Shown here: positions 1 to 12,134 of the stretch, piece after piece
How the letters are laid out: each line of letters begins with the position of its first letter
How positions within the stretch are numbered: the stretch's first letter is position 1
Origin: Combretum micranthum
Taxonomy: Eukaryota; Streptophyta; Magnoliopsida; Myrtales; Combretaceae
Direction: 5' to 3'
DNA length: 64,000 bases
NCBI GenBank assembly: GCA_024138025.1
Contig: JAMXBD010001203.1
Location: 248,001-312,000, forward strand
The notes under the pieces: generated by a model
What the model saw: the letters and a program-made list of their open reading frames with translations, nothing else
Told to the model about the DNA's origin: nothing
Database searches by the model: none
Translations under genes and position numbers: made by a program

Positions 1-525
1 GAAGCAATCCAAAACATTGTTGAAGAAGGAAAATGATTGAAGAGGATTGAAGTTGAGAGCAACATGTAGCTGACTTTAAGAATAGCAATAGCATAAGCAA
101 ATAAAAGAAAGAAGGACACACACCACCAATAACATGGTAGAAGAAGTGGTAGGGGCTTGATATAAAAAGAAAAATGATCTAAGATTAAGAGCTACTAATT
201 AAAGTAGGTAAAGAATAAAAGCAGTTGAAAGAAAGAATAAAGAAAAGGCGATAGTAGTTGTATACAAAATTAACAATGTAAATAGCAGATGTGGCAACGA
301 TGCTTATCAATAATGAGACTCAATGATAATATGCATCAACAAAAGATAAGTAGATGATAATCCACTAACACTTTTGCATATTAGAAAACAAGAAAGGTTG
401 ATGCAGGAAACGAATTGTAATGGTCGAAAGGGGATGAGAACTATATCTAAGTCCTTTAGTACTTATAATGCATAATTGTAATCAATGTTCATCTTCAATA
501 TAGTCAAGAGGCATTATGATAAAGA
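1..525. other. Flank with no recognised feature
   Basis: This stretch is purine-rich, AT-rich sequence upstream of the first copia LTR. I see no coding frame of useful length, no LTR similarity and no structured repeat. It may be older repeat sequence or ordinary intergenic DNA. Confidence 0.4.
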
Positions 526-806
526 CACTAAAAGTGATCCACTTTAGCCCATTTCTACTCCAAGTACATTACAATCTATACATTCTAGAAAATGAGTTAA
601 GTTGAGCTTCTAGAAGATATTAGTTTAGATATTTTCATGTAGTGTTCTATAGAGTAGTTGTAATATTCTTAATGGTAGTTATAGTCTTCTAGAGAGTAAT
701 TTGTAACCGTTGGATTAATCAATCTTTACCATCGATTGAAGAGGAGAAGGTTTATAAATGAGTAGTTTGTCATCATTTGTAACCATGTAAAAAAAAACTA
801 AGAAAT
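526..806 (+). repeat. 5' LTR of the copia element (aligned part)
   Basis: This segment aligns with 8410-8690. Shared blocks include AAAGTGATCCACTTTAGCCC near the start, CTATACATTCTAGAAAAT, and TTTGTAACCA followed by ACTAAGAAAT at the end. A TATA-like box (TATAAAT, 753-759) lies in the expected U3 position. After ACTAAGAAAT the two LTRs stop matching, so the 3' part of one of them is deleted or replaced. The start was placed by aligning the 3' LTR junction just after a purine-rich tract. Confidence 0.8.
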
Positions 807-984
807 GAGAGCCTATGGAGAAAAATATGATTCGATTGTGATTACTATTGAGTGCAAAAGATGTACCCTTTCAATTGTTGAATTGATTAGCTCTCTTGAA
901 GCATAAGAAAAGGGATTGAATATGTATGACTACTCTACATTAGAGAATGCATTTCAATCTAAACTAAACTTTAGGTCTTAGAAT

Positions 985-1191
985 TTTAAAAGTGGTGAGG
1001 GGAAAAATGAAGATAGAAGATCTGGAAATAAAGGAAATGAAAGAAAAAGAAGAAAGCACTCATTATGTCGAATTTGTAGGAGAACCAACCATCAAGAGAA
1101 ATATTGGAGGCACGAGGCAAGGCCACAATGTCAAAATTTCAAGAAATTTGGCTATCTTACAAAAGATTGTCGCCTTAAGGAGAAGCATTAA
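985..1191 (+). pseudogene. copia gag relic, zinc-knuckle region
   Basis: From 1066 the frame reads CRICRRTNH, a linker, then CQNFKKFGYLTKDC, and ends at a stop at 1189-1191. This is the end of a copia Gag polyprotein, whose CCHC knuckle (C-x2-C-x4-H-x4-C) binds the element RNA in the virus-like particle. The second cysteine is now F and the histidine is Y, so the knuckle cannot bind zinc in the usual way. Nearly all of upstream gag is missing between the LTR and this point. Confidence 0.8.
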
Positions 1192-1203
1192 GCCAATTAT
1201 ACC

Positions 1204-1605
1204 AAAGATATAGATGGCTACCTATTATATGCTTGCCATGTTGCTTTCGAGACCAAAGAAGGCACATGGTATTTGGATAGTAGTTGCAGCAATCACATGA
1301 TAAATAATGTAAAAAAATTAAGACATAAACACATCTATTAGATCTAAAGTAAGGCTTAGCAATGAAGAGTTACTATTTATTGAAGGAATAGGTGCTGTTG
1401 CCATCAAGGCAAAGAAAGGTACATATCTAATAAGCAATGTCTTACTAGTACCAAGTTTACAAACAAATTTACTCACTGTTGGACAATTGATGGAAAGATG
1501 ATACTCTTTATTATACAAAGGAGACTCCCACACTATATATGATAAAGGAGGAAAAGGTAAGGAGATTGCAATAATCAAGATGCAACAATAGAGAAATTTC
1601 TCCAT
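1204..1605 (+). pseudogene. copia aspartic protease relic
   Basis: The frame used by gag continues into a stretch ending WYLDSSCSNHM near 1264-1300. The catalytic aspartate is at 1276-1278, but the usual D-[ST]-G is DSS here, so the third motif position is lost. After stops near 1339 and 1345 a shifted frame continues (RLSNEELLFIEGIG to LLTVGQLMER), matching the rest of a copia protease and its junction with integrase. In a live element this enzyme cuts the Gag-Pol polyprotein. Confidence 0.82.
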
Positions 1606-1608
1606 TCA

Positions 1609-2590
1609 ATGGCATATAAAACAGAAGTGGCTGTGAAAGTAGATCAAGAAGAGTCATTACTCCAGCATAAGAGACTTGACAATCTCAACTTCAATGGGTT
1701 GAAGATTCTACAACCGAAGAATATGATATCAAGTCTACTAGCCATAAAAGAAGCTACAAATATTGTGAAGGCTGTATGCTTGGGAAGCAACTCAAAAAAT
1801 CATTTCCTTTTGGTCAAGCATGGAGAGTCAAAGCACCATTGGAGCTCATACACAAAGATGAGTGTCGAAACATGAGGACACCATCATATGAAATTATAAG
1901 TACTTCATCCACTTTATTGATGACTATACTAGGATGTCATGGGTTTATTTTATAAGTGAAAAATATGAAATATTTTAGATTTTCAAGAGATATAAGAGAT
2001 TTGTTACAAAGTAAAGTGGATATAATATCAAAACAACAAGAAGTGATAGAGGTAAAGCATATATTTCAAATGAGTTCAACAAATTCTATGATGATGAAGG
2101 AGTTGAACAACAGCTTATAGTTGGATATGCATAAGAACAAAAAGGTGTGTCTGAAAGGAAGAACCTCACAGTTATGGAGATGATTGGATCCATGCTAGAA
2201 GCGAAGAAGATGCCAAAGATGTTTTAGGCTAAAGTAGTGTACACAACAATCTATCTACTAAACAATATTCTAACTAAAGTAGTGCATGACAAGACACCTA
2301 TTGAAGCTTTGAGTGGAGGTCAGCCGTTAGCATAACATCTTCGAGTATTTGGAAGCATTTGTTATGTGCATATCCCAATAGAAGAAGGGACAGAAGTTGG
2401 AGAAGAAGACTGAAAAAAGCATCTTTTTGGCTATAGTACACAATCTAAAAAGTATGAAATCTACAATTTGAAGTCTAAGAAACTTATCATTAGTAAGGAT
2501 GTTGAGTTTGATGAAAGTGCTACTTGCAACTGGAATAAAGAAAAAGTGGAGATGCAAAGCATATTGGTCTGAAGAGAAGAATTCTCTCAA
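1609..2590 (+). pseudogene. copia integrase relic
   Basis: Pieces of the integrase core can be read in order. FIDDYTRMSWVYF (about 1913-1951) holds the first catalytic aspartate. TTRSDRGKAY (about 2035-2064) holds the second, in what is normally an SDNG motif. GVSERKN (about 2144-2164) holds the catalytic glutamate. The C-terminal part includes HLRVFGSICYVH (about 2339-2374) and FGYSTQSKKY (about 2426-2455). Several in-frame stops break it, for example near 1977, 2014 and 2132. In a functional element this enzyme inserts the cDNA into the genome. Confidence 0.88.
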
Positions 2591-2856
2591 AAATCAAATC
2601 AGCAGGAAAAGAGGGCTCTTAGCACATCTACAACATCAACTTCATCAGGAGAAGGAGAATCATCTTCAGAATTAGCTCCCAGAAGGACAAGGCTTCTTTC
2701 AAATGTATATGCAACTTGCAACTTTACAGCCTTAGAGCCAGAAAGCTTGGAAGATGCAATGAAATAGGAAGTATGGGCTACAATCATGAAAGAGGAGATA
2801 AAAATGACTGAGAAGAATAAAAAATGGGAGCTTGTGAATCCACCAACTAATAAAGA

Positions 2857-3216
2857 GGGTAAATTACACTAGAAGGTTACAATATTTTGGGGTAAGTTCA
2901 TTTGAGTTCATATTATTTCGACTGGTTAAAAAGAGGTTACAACATTTACGTTTATAGAAGTAGGTCAATTGAGGTCACTGTTTACACGTGTCAATAGAAT
3001 AAATTTTTAAATTTAAAACTTAGAAGATTTAACACGTTATGTCTTGTGTCAATGGTGACATCAATTAACTAACTGCTCTAAACGTTGTGACTTCTTTTAA
3101 TCACTTGAATTGTTGTGACCTCAATTAACCCACTTATCTAAATTTTGTGACCTTTTTTAACTACTTAGAACGTTGTGACCTCAAATGAACTTACCTCCAA
3201 ACATTATGATCTTTCG
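2857..3216. mobile_element. Palindromic MITE, foldback family copy A
   Basis: The sequence opens GGGTAAATTACACTAGAAGG and runs through modules such as AAGTTCATTTGAG and GGTTAAAAAGAGGT. It then repeats the same modules as reverse complement (CACTTGAATTGTTGTGACCTC, AACTACTTAGAACGTTGTGA, CAAATGAACTTACC). It interrupts the copia reverse transcriptase exactly, so it is an insertion younger than that element. The right terminus has decayed, and I see no clean target-site duplication at this copy. Confidence 0.8.
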
Positions 3217-3301
3217 GAAGTGGGTCTACAACATATAGACCAACCTTGATAGTTCAATTTAGAAATATAAAGCCAGATTAGTGGCAAAGGGTTACTCTTA
3301 T

Positions 3302-3460
3302 ATTCCTGAAGTGGACTATAATGAGGCTTTTACTCTAATTGCTCAACTTAGATATTATTCAAACCTTAATATCACTACTCTTAGATTCCTGAAGTGGACT
3401 ATAGTGAGACTTTTGCTCCAATTGCTCAACTTGACATTATTTAAACCTTAATAGCACATG
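3302..3460 (+). repeat. 83-bp tandem duplication inside the reverse transcriptase relic
   Basis: ATTCCTGAAGTGGACTATA occurs at 3302 and again at 3385, followed in both copies by a GAGGC or GAGAC block, CAATTGCTCAACTT and an AAACCTTAATA block. The segment encodes the same reverse transcriptase residues twice. The copies differ at several positions, so the duplication is not recent. Confidence 0.85.
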
Positions 3461-4973
3461 CAGCACATGAAGGCTAGATAATATATGAGCTTCATGTAAA
3501 GTCAATATTCTTGAATGGCTACCTAGAGGAAGAAAATATACTAGAAAATTTATTGAAAAAAAAATTAATATGATTAACTATAAAATAGTGGCCACACAGT
3601 GGCAACAAACGAGCAGATGCAAAAAGAGGATAGAACACAATCCAAACATGCTGATACGAGAAGAAATTTCGAATATGATTTAATAACTGGAAATCTCTCA
3701 ATTAGGCTCTATCAAAATGTATTGTTGTATATTTAGATTTTAGGGTTTAAAGAAAACTAAAAAGTAGAGGATATGAATGATATGTTCTTGGTATATTAGG
3801 CACCAAGAAAAAAAATCAAATTAGACATTTAGTTAATCGATATGATTTACAATCAACAAAATAACAAAACTCTTACTTAATCATATAGACTAAAAGAAAA
3901 AGAAAGTTTGAGAAGCTCTTAAGTTGCATTAAGATTCAAAGTGTCAAAAGGATCTTAAACAATGTCTAATATTCCCTTTATATCCCACAATTAGGTTAAA
4001 AGGAAAAATAGTCAATCAATAACTAATGTAATAAAATAATGAAAAATAAAATAACCAAAAACTCTTGTCAAATTACTCCATGGTCCAAGCCATGGCCCCT
4101 GGCAAGGGGCGTAAAATTCTTGGACCTTAATTAAGTAAAACTTTGATCTTCATATGACCTTGCATACTGGCCGTGGGTGATGACGTGTCCCTCTTGATTC
4201 CTAACTTCAATGGATTTTAGGCTCATATGGCATTGGTAAGGGGTTTTGGGCTAAGTCGTAGTTTTCTTTAAGCTTTCCACCACATACTCATCTAGGTTGG
4301 TATGGTCATTGATACAAGTCGTGGTATAATCATACAGTCTATAATATAGGCCAAGGCTATCGGCATGGCCTTTAGTGATTGATAGGAGCAATTTACTTCC
4401 ATTTAAGGGATATTTAGACTCATTTCGCACTTATATTTATCAATAATCCTAAGAATTTGGTACTTAATATACTGGATGATTTTAGGGTAATTGGAGTAAA
4501 TTGAACGCTTCATCATCATTTGGTAAAGAAACAACACGAATGTCAACAAAATTAAAAAGGCTTGGATATACAGAGCATAAAATGGGCGTGCCTAAGCCAG
4601 TGTGAAAGAATTTTTTCATAGTTTGTTTCACTGGTTAGGGCATTGACATGCCTAAAGAAGAGAGAAGCCTATAGTTGATGGCACTACCTTTTGTGCGGCT
4701 GTGCTTGGCATGTTACATAAAGACTTACCCATGCTTAACTTGAATTTTGACCACAATTTAGCTCATTGGTGCAAGCATTGACATATGATGCTTTAAAGAT
4801 CATCCATGGTTTATTTCACTATCTTTTAGTACAGTCGTGAGGACTGTTGAAGGTGAACTTTCAAGGAGGACATGGCTCGCTGCTCAACTGTGTTAAGGGG
4901 CACGCCTAATGAACAACTTTTTTAACTACCTATATTTTACACTTTTGCCGTTATTGCCATGTCAGCCTTCCCA

Positions 4974-4980
<7 letters not shown>

Positions 4981-5008
<28 letters not shown>
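4981..5008. repeat. (TA)n microsatellite
   Basis: An uninterrupted alternating AT run of about 28 bases. Confidence 0.95.
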
Positions 5009-5010
<2 letters not shown>

Positions 5011-5289
5011 ATATGAATATGACTTTGACATGAAACACTAAGCAGGAGGGAAATTATTCAAAATTTGATAAAGAACATCATCAAGATAGATTTATAACCT
5101 TATCTTTTAGGGTTCTTGAGAAGGAGTATAAGGAGATCATGCTAATGATGTGCCTAGGCCATATGGATATTATGTCATTTGAATGTTTATTATCTTTGTA
5201 AGATAAGTCCTTTCCTAATTCAAAGTTATTATTCACCTTTTTACTCTGATGAAGTGATTCCATGAATAAATTAGTTATTCCTTATTTCA

Positions 5290-6560
5290 TCAAAGTATGT
5301 GTCTTTAATAGTAAAACCATAAGGCAAGAAATAACTGTTTCTAAATTATTCCTCATCGTTCATTATATGGAATAATAATGAATTAAGACTAGTATGTTAG
5401 CTGAATGATGATCATGTTTTACTAATTATGGATATGAGATATCGATCCAGCATATAGATACATATAAGAATACATTGTATTGGAACAACCGAATACGAGA
5501 GTACTATATGAATCAATATAATAATTATTTCTCATTACAATGTTGTTTTAGTTCTTAGACCTGATGGCACCATGGATTCCTACATAGTGAGTTTTGTGTT
5601 TTAATTTAGTTCTTCATTATCTTTAATCGAGTGATTATAAGATTCTACTTGGACATGAAATAAGTTATGTGGAGGAATGTGACTGTTTGTGTTCTTCTCA
5701 TTAATTTGAAGAGAGATATCCTTTGGGCCTCTTAATAAGTAAGATTGAGAAATGCATGGCCTTGCTTGAATGGAATGATAAGGAGTTATCAAAATCATTA
5801 ATTTAAGTCAATCAGACTTTAGATTCAAGAAATATGTAATTAAACAATATAAGACTATATTGATCTACACCTTATTTTAATCATAAGATATTATGTAACT
5901 AAGGGACTGAATAATTAACTATTTAATGGGTAGAGTTGGATCATCGTCCTTCACTTAATTTGAGTAGGCATAATGTCTTATTAGAGACCAATTATGTCTT
6001 ACCGGTTTAAAAAGTATTTAGGACATACTGCCAATATTAGGTGAACCTACAGGGTCACACACAAAATAATGAACAAAATAGGTTACAAGTTTATATTTAA
6101 ACCTATAGGAATTATTATATCTATTATTTTTAAATAGTTTAAGAATAATAAATTGTTATAAGAGAAAATTAATAATTAATGGAATAACGTATTTTATTAA
6201 ATATTATTAATTTTCAATAATTCTCTAGGGTTTCTTACTTGTCTATATATGGATATATATAGCCTTTCCTAGGGTTTAGAAGACATCATTATGTTAAATT
6301 AGACCCGTAAAGAAATTCTACAAACCTAAAAGAGAGAAAGAGAAAAATCATTTTAGAGAGATAATTCCTACACGAATTAGATTCGTATTTTAAGTGCTAG
6401 CACACACACATCTCAAAATCTTGTTTGAGTATTTGTTCGCATGTGGATACCATAGAGGGTGTTCGCATGATTGCAGCACCTTTAGATTCGAAAACTCAAA
6501 GCTTCGAAAAAGGTATAATCTAATCTATTTTGTTTTGATTTAGTTGAATCGCATGGATCC
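5290..6560 (+). mobile_element. LTR-like fragment, probably from a copia-type element
   Basis: A TATA-rich core (TATATATGGATATATATAGCC, about 6243-6263) is followed by AAACCTAAAAGAGAGAAAGAG and then a segment about a custom of plant LTRs: GTTCGCATGTGGATACC, GGTGTTCGCATGATTGCAGC and GATTCGAAAACTCAAAGC, near 6436-6505. This resembles the R-U5 end of copia LTRs. Upstream lies AT-rich sequence with GTGAACCTACAGGGTCACAC (6041-6060), also familiar from plant LTRs. There is no second copy in the window, and the boundaries are estimates. Confidence 0.45.
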
Positions 6561-6859
6561 ACTTAGGATTTAAGGTTTATAAAAAATATATATATTTATG
6601 CTACAAGATTCATCTAGCCTTTACACATCTCGATTGCAAGAACTTTTGGATTTAATAGGTTTTTTTTATTCATGTTTTTATATTACTTCTCTAATTCTAT
6701 GAGCTGTATTGCATTATCCATGGAGGAGTAATTCATTAGCTTAGATTTTGTGGAGCCCTAAACCTGATTCATATAACTTCTACCGTAATTTAATGGAAGC
6801 ACTATCTATTTCTTTAAATTGATAGCCTATGCTTGATTTTTCCTGAATTTATAGAGTGC

Positions 6860-7440
6860 ACAATGTAGATTCTTGACTAATTTCATTAGATTTGATTAAG
6901 AAATCATTCTCTTGAACAAATCTAGGCTATTAATAAGAATTGCTCATCGCTTTAGCGATAAAGTAGTTCTTTTGCAATTGATTGATTGAATTAAGGAATT
7001 TTGGATTTTGATGCGACCTTAAGTTGCTATTGATCTAAGAAGAGATTTTGATTGATAAACTTAGGGTTAGTGTTTAGTGATCTTGGGAAACATGCTAACA
7101 TACATTTAGAACTCTGTAGTTCAAGAAACTACTAAGGATTATATGAGGATTTAGTAGGTTACATGATAAGGTTTAGTGGGGAAGCATAGTCTAAATGTTC
7201 TAGCAATTGAATCAATTAATTAAGTGAATTGTGAGTGCATTGATAATAACAATCATAGTAATTAATAGTATAACTAGTATATTAATAATGCCAATTACTT
7301 GAATTTAATAGTTAGATAATAGGAAAATGGTGAGTATTAGTACTTGCTAAGATCCTTGAGAAAACGACTCTATACTTAATTCCTATGCTATTATGATAGG
7401 TGCACTTGCCCAAGTCTTGATCGTAGTTAGATTTAGGATA
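6860..7440 (+). repeat. Dispersed repeat end related to 40820-41500 (inverted)
   Basis: The segment ends CTATGCTATTATGATAGGTGCACTTGCC near 7384-7411. The reverse complement of the 40.8-kb region ends in the same way (CTATGCTG, then GGTAGGTGCACTTGCC). The two also share, in the same order, a short block near TTGATTAAGAAATCATTCTC and a GAGTATTAGTACTTGCTAA-type block. This suggests two decayed copies of one repeat family, possibly the end of a gypsy-type LTR. The family assignment is uncertain. Confidence 0.45.
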
Positions 7441-7734
7441 TAGGTTAATTGATATTATAACTCAGTCAATTACATGACCAGTGACTTCCATTAGCTTGGG
7501 CACAAAACATTCCATGGTTTTAGGCATGGGTAGTAGAATTCTCTACTCAGCTCCCTTGCTTATCTCCAACTTATTCTCCACCCTAAAAAGAAAAAAACCA
7601 TACTTCCCTGCAAAATGAATTAAATAGTTATGAAAAAAATCACTTTCATTTTTGGTTAGTTTCCTACATAAGACTCATTGAACTAAGTTATGTATTCCTT
7701 TAACTTTAGCTCCAGTTGTAGCACAAATTGATAT

Positions 7735-8409
7735 ATGATTCCTATTAGATGCATCCAGATACAAAAAAGTTTCATAAGAAACCTACTACACCTAACAGCA
7801 ATGCGTCCATACATTATGTATGCCACTATCCTTTTATCAAAGTTCATGCAAAATCCTAGTCAGGTTCACTTTGGAGCAGCAAAATGGATATTGTGGTATT
7901 TCCTGAGTACTAAAGACTATGGTATATGGTACAAGCAAACAAGCAACTACAAATTGATAGCATACACATATAGTAATTAGTAGTGTACATCATGTTATGT
8001 GCATTCAATCTTGGATCAAGAGTATTTTCATGGTCATCAAAGAAGCAAGAGACTGTTGCACAATCATCAGCTAAAGCTAAATACACATTGTAGCAGCGTC
8101 AACTACCAATTAAGCAACATGGCTTGCAAGACTACTTAAAGTCATGGGTAAGCTTCAAGGAGATCTAACTACCATATTATGTGACAACAAATTAGCTATT
8201 GCAATAGCAAAAAATCTAGTACATCACAGTAGAATTAAGCACATTGCAATCAATTTTTTTGAGAGGCCACCACCGATAAGGAAATCAACATTAATCATTG
8301 CAAGACGGAAGTTCTGATAGCAGACATTTTTACAAAGGCACTCCCATAGGCAAAGTTTGAGATGCTATGAGATATGCTTGGAGTTATGCTAAAGTGTATC
8401 AAGGAGGAT
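7735..8409 (+). pseudogene. copia RNase H relic with polypurine tract
   Basis: An open stretch at 7735-7980 reads LLHLTAMRPYIMYA, then FMQNPSQVHFGAAKW, then KDYGIWYKQTSNYKLIAYT, the connection and start of copia RNase H. Shifted frames continue with SRVFSWSSKKQETVAQSSAKAKY (about 8012-8080), the CDNK-type region (TTATGTGACAACAAATTAGC) and the C-terminal ADIFTKALP-like block. The catalytic residues cannot work together because the frame is broken repeatedly. The purine-rich tract AAGGAGGATT (8401-8410) just before the LTR is the expected plus-strand primer site. In a live element RNase H degrades the RNA template. Confidence 0.88.
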
Positions 8410-8690
8410 TATTAAAAGTGATCCACTTTAGCCCAATTTCTAGCTTAAGTTCATTATAATCTATACATTCTAGAAAATAAGCTAGGTAGAGCTTCTAGGA
8501 GATGTTAGTTAGATATTTTTATGCAATGTTCTAGAGAACACTTATAATCTTTAAGATCGTAAATGAAATCTTCTAGAGAATAACTTGTAACCAATGGATT
8601 ATATCAATCCCTACTATCTATTTAGGAGAAGAAGGCTTATAAATAGGTAGTCCTCCCTCATTTGTAACCAAGTAGAAAAAACTAAGAAAT
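8410..8690 (+). repeat. 3' LTR of the copia element (aligned part)
   Basis: It pairs with 526-806 over its full aligned length. Shared blocks include AAAAGTGATCCACTTTAGCCC, CTATACATTCTAGAAAAT, and CATTTGTAACCA before ACTAAGAAAT. A TATA box (TATAAATA, 8638-8645) is clearer than in the 5' copy. The sequence beyond 8690 (T/C-rich to about 8830) could be the original R-U5 part, lost from the 5' copy. Confidence 0.85.
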
Positions 8691-11600
8691 ATCAAATACT
8701 TCTATTCATGAAAACTTTCTATTATATTCCTTCATTTCCTTCAAATCACTTTCCACTTCAATAATTTTCTATACAAATACTATTCTCATATTTTCTTTTC
8801 CTTTCTAATCAAATAACATTTCACATAATACTATTAATATTAGAATGAGAGATTCTCAGAGATTATAATGAGCAGAAACACAAGATAGGATATTAGGAAA
8901 ATCAATTTTATCAATATTCTATACCATAGACAAAACAGGATTTTAAATTAGATATAGACAAGCACCATGTACATAATATCGAAGACACACAAGCACACAC
9001 ATGGGAATAGTAGAAGAGATGATAGTGTAAAAGTTAAAAATAGAAAGATACTTAGTACTGAGATTGAAATGGAAGAACATTAACATGAAACTTAATTGTA
9101 TTGTTTTATTGCAATTGTTGTCCTCTATCGTTAATCGAAAATAGAAGGTAATGAAGATATGTTCCTGTAAAGAAAATGTTTAAAAGCTTACGAACATGTG
9201 TTACAAAGTGATTGATCTTTCACACTTTAGCAAATGTTATAAAAGATAATAACTTAAGAGAAATATAAGTGAATGAGGCATGAAGAGTGTGAGGTAGTCT
9301 ACTAGCTAAATATTTGTATTGTCATGAACATTACAGCTCACTTCGGTCATTTACAAGCTTGATGCGGGTGGCGAAAAAAACTTTGTAGCGACTGACTATG
9401 GCTAGTTGGAGCTTGTTCTAGTCAAGTAGAGTATGATGTGAACTCAAGTAAAGAATAGTAGTGCTTGACTGTAGCCAGTGGGTTGCATCTCAATCCTCAG
9501 GGGTTCTCTTTATTAGCTATATGAACAACTAGTGTCTAAGTATGATAGTCATGACTTAGGTTACGATGCAATTAGTTGAAGTTGTTATAATGGTAGACCC
9601 CAAAAAAAAAGAAAAAAAAAAAAGAAAGAATGGAATGACGTTGATAAAAAAGGAAGAAGAAGTCATGCGGCTTTTCTACCTTCAATTCTTGAAAAAGACA
9701 AGTTGATGAGTCGAAGACATTTTCTTTAATAAATGTTCTTGATGATATTATGAATTTTAGGTGAGAAGAGCATGTAAAATATTAAGGTTGTAAATCATTA
9801 TCTATTACCCAATAACAATAATGAAAAGCACTTCTTATTGCACTGAAGTTGAAATAGGATTTTGATGCATCATTGATGAAATGTAGGGTAGGGATAAGAA
9901 CAATACACGGGGATGAAGATAAGGACACTACATGATGGCGGGAGTGGGAATGGATTGTGTTACCTTTTTTTTTTTTTTCAATAACATATCATAGAATACA
10001 TCATGATGTACATTGGATGACTCACTTGATTATTCAATATTTAAAAATGTGAGATTTGATTTGAAATATAGACATATCATGAGTCTTCGGAAGTGATGAG
10101 GCCTGTATATTAGCACAAAATTAATGAGATTTTATTGAAAAATTAAATAAAGCAATGCTATATAGTGGTCTTGGGAAGCAAAGATGGAAGTATTTCTTTA
10201 ATGGTCTTTTGTTCTTGTGTATATAACATGGGCTTTTCCCAATATACTAATACATGTAATAGTGAATGTAAAACACTTACGGAGATTGATTTCATAACAT
10301 TTTGTGTGGTCACTTTAATGGACTTAACGGCACTAAACTTGACCTATTATTCGGTGAAATGGCAATTGAGCATGACTTGATTCAGACAACCCCTACTGAA
10401 ACTTTGTCCAACAATCAATTCATGCATGAAGATCAACACATATAAACTTGAAAAAATATGAGCGAATGCAAAACAAAGTCAGTGGGACAGACTAAAAATG
10501 TGAATAAAATGGAGAAGACTAACCAATTTACACGAAACTGAAGAAGAATTATTCATCATGTTGCTTTGAGTCGATACAATGGCAATCAACTAAAAAGACA
10601 TGTGCATTTCCATGATGCTATGGACTCACGCAATAAGAACAATTTAATCGATTATTTTGCAATGCTGGTGCTAGGCTCTTATAACATAATCTAGTAGTAT
10701 AATAACATACTTAGTCATGAAACTGCATTGGGTGGCAGTACAACTATTTTATGCCATGCATGCATCGGTCAGAGCCTTAGATATTTTAGAAAACTTTTTG
10801 ATGCCCATAGCCCTTATGATTTAGTTTAAAGGACTTTGATTAAGAGACAAAATGTAGAAGACCAAATTTAATTTTAGGCTTTTTGTTTGGTAATTTCTTG
10901 GACTTGATTTTTCAAGCTAAGGTAACAGGACCCAAAGAGTCACGTTTCTATTATTTAAAATAATTAAGGGAGAATGAACATGGTATTCCACATATCTTGC
11001 TAGGTAAAGCCGAAGATTAAATAACTTATGTGTAATCTTCTTGAAACCATTGTTCCACTTTTAAAATCACCACTTACTTATTCTTGAACACAACCATACT
11101 TTGAAATATGTGGAAATGCCACTCACAACTTAAAAACATCCCTAGATAGCTCATACTTACTAGAAATACTTGATAACACTCATAGATCTCACTGTTTCTA
11201 TTTCTATTTCTATGATTATGAGTTTGAAATCGCAAGACTCTTTCACGAAGTCACTTAACAACAGAGGCAACATAAAAAGGAAGGGAAAGAACTACTTATT
11301 ACCTTGAATTTGTGAAGGAAACTTCTGGATTTCAGGTTGGTTTTGCAAAAATAGAGAAAAAACTGAAAAACCAAAGAAAAGATAGGAAAGGAAGAAATGA
11401 TACTTACGAATGATATAGGCTGTGGTTCAAATGTTCATTGTAAGGACGATTCGTCCTTCCTTTTAGAACATTTTTGTGCATTGCTTATTTTATGTTTACA
11501 TAATTTTGGTTAAATATCACTTATAATGCTAAGGAAGTCTTAGATCTAACCTTCCTTCTTTCCAATCATTATTACTTTTGGATGACGACTTGGAAGCCTT

Positions 11601-12126
11601 CTAACTAAAATTCTTCCAAGAGTCACATTAAGAATTTTGAGACTTCAGTCGTAAAATTTCTGAAATCGAGTTGGTCTAGTCCAAATAATTCAAGCTGATA
11701 TCAATACATCACCTAATATTTTAGTAGCTATTGGTTAAGTTCTCTTTCTATAAAAATAGCAATCGCCCTTAAAACCCATTTACTTTATGCACTCTTCCTT
11801 TGTTAGCGGCATTGTTGTCTCTCCTAATCGACACATCCAAATTTTTCAATTGAATTTTTTTCAATGGAACTACAAATAAGCATATTTAAAAATTTAAAAC
11901 TAGAAAGCCATGCATGTTCTATACCTAGATTTTAATACTTTGGTACATGATTGAGTTTTAGACTAAGCAGTCCTTAATGTCATAGGAAATACAACAATCT
12001 TCCAGGAAAATATTGTCATCACCTATGCATAACTTAAATGGCTTTAAACTTTTCATGATTTGTTAGATAAATAGTTTAACCCTTTTGAAAACAAACCTAT
12101 CAATTCAGATTGCACATTTTGCAACC
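8691..12126. other. No recognised gene or element
   Basis: Apart from possible LTR tail sequence to about 8830 and short A/T runs near 9600 and 9965, I see no domain, LTR, terminal inverted repeat or paralogous segment. The open frames here (for example 10165-10380) lack any recognisable motif. Confidence 0.4.
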
Positions 12127-12134
12127 TATTACCA

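Larger units (their letters stand above)
2600..3540 (+). pseudogene. copia reverse transcriptase relic, split by a MITE
   Basis: Before 2857 the frame gives the acidic linker (serine-rich, SGEGESSSE) and then ALEPESLEDAMK and MTEKNKKWELVNPP, the usual start of a copia reverse transcriptase. After 3216 it resumes with KWVYN, then KYKARLVAKGYS, then PEVDYNEAFT, and later LHVKSIFLNGYLEEE (about 3490-3534). The catalytic YVDD region and the thumb are absent, because the relic ends at 3540 where unrelated sequence begins. An 83-bp tandem duplication lies inside it (3302-3460). Several stops are present. Confidence 0.88.
3545..7690. other. Foreign repeat sequence inside the copia element
   Basis: No copia coding sequence is visible between the end of the reverse transcriptase relic and the start of RNase H. 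The interval holds an LTR-like block (about 5290-6560), a dispersed repeat end (about 6860-7440) and a TA microsatellite (4981-5008). The part from 3545 to about 4970 shows nothing I recognise. It is either nested insertions or a deletion followed by insertion. Confidence 0.6.
526..8690 (+). mobile_element. Decayed Ty1/copia LTR retrotransposon with nested insertions
   Basis: Two similar LTR segments flank relics in the Ty1/copia order: gag zinc knuckle, aspartic protease, integrase, reverse transcriptase, RNase H. That order, with integrase before reverse transcriptase, separates copia from gypsy. All domains read on the plus strand but carry many stops and frameshifts, so the element is dead. 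A palindromic MITE (2857-3216) splits the reverse transcriptase. About 4.1 kb of unrelated repeat sequence (3545-7690) replaces or interrupts the region between the early reverse transcriptase and RNase H. The LTRs are clearly diverged from each other, which indicates an old insertion. I could not find a target-site duplication. Confidence 0.9.
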
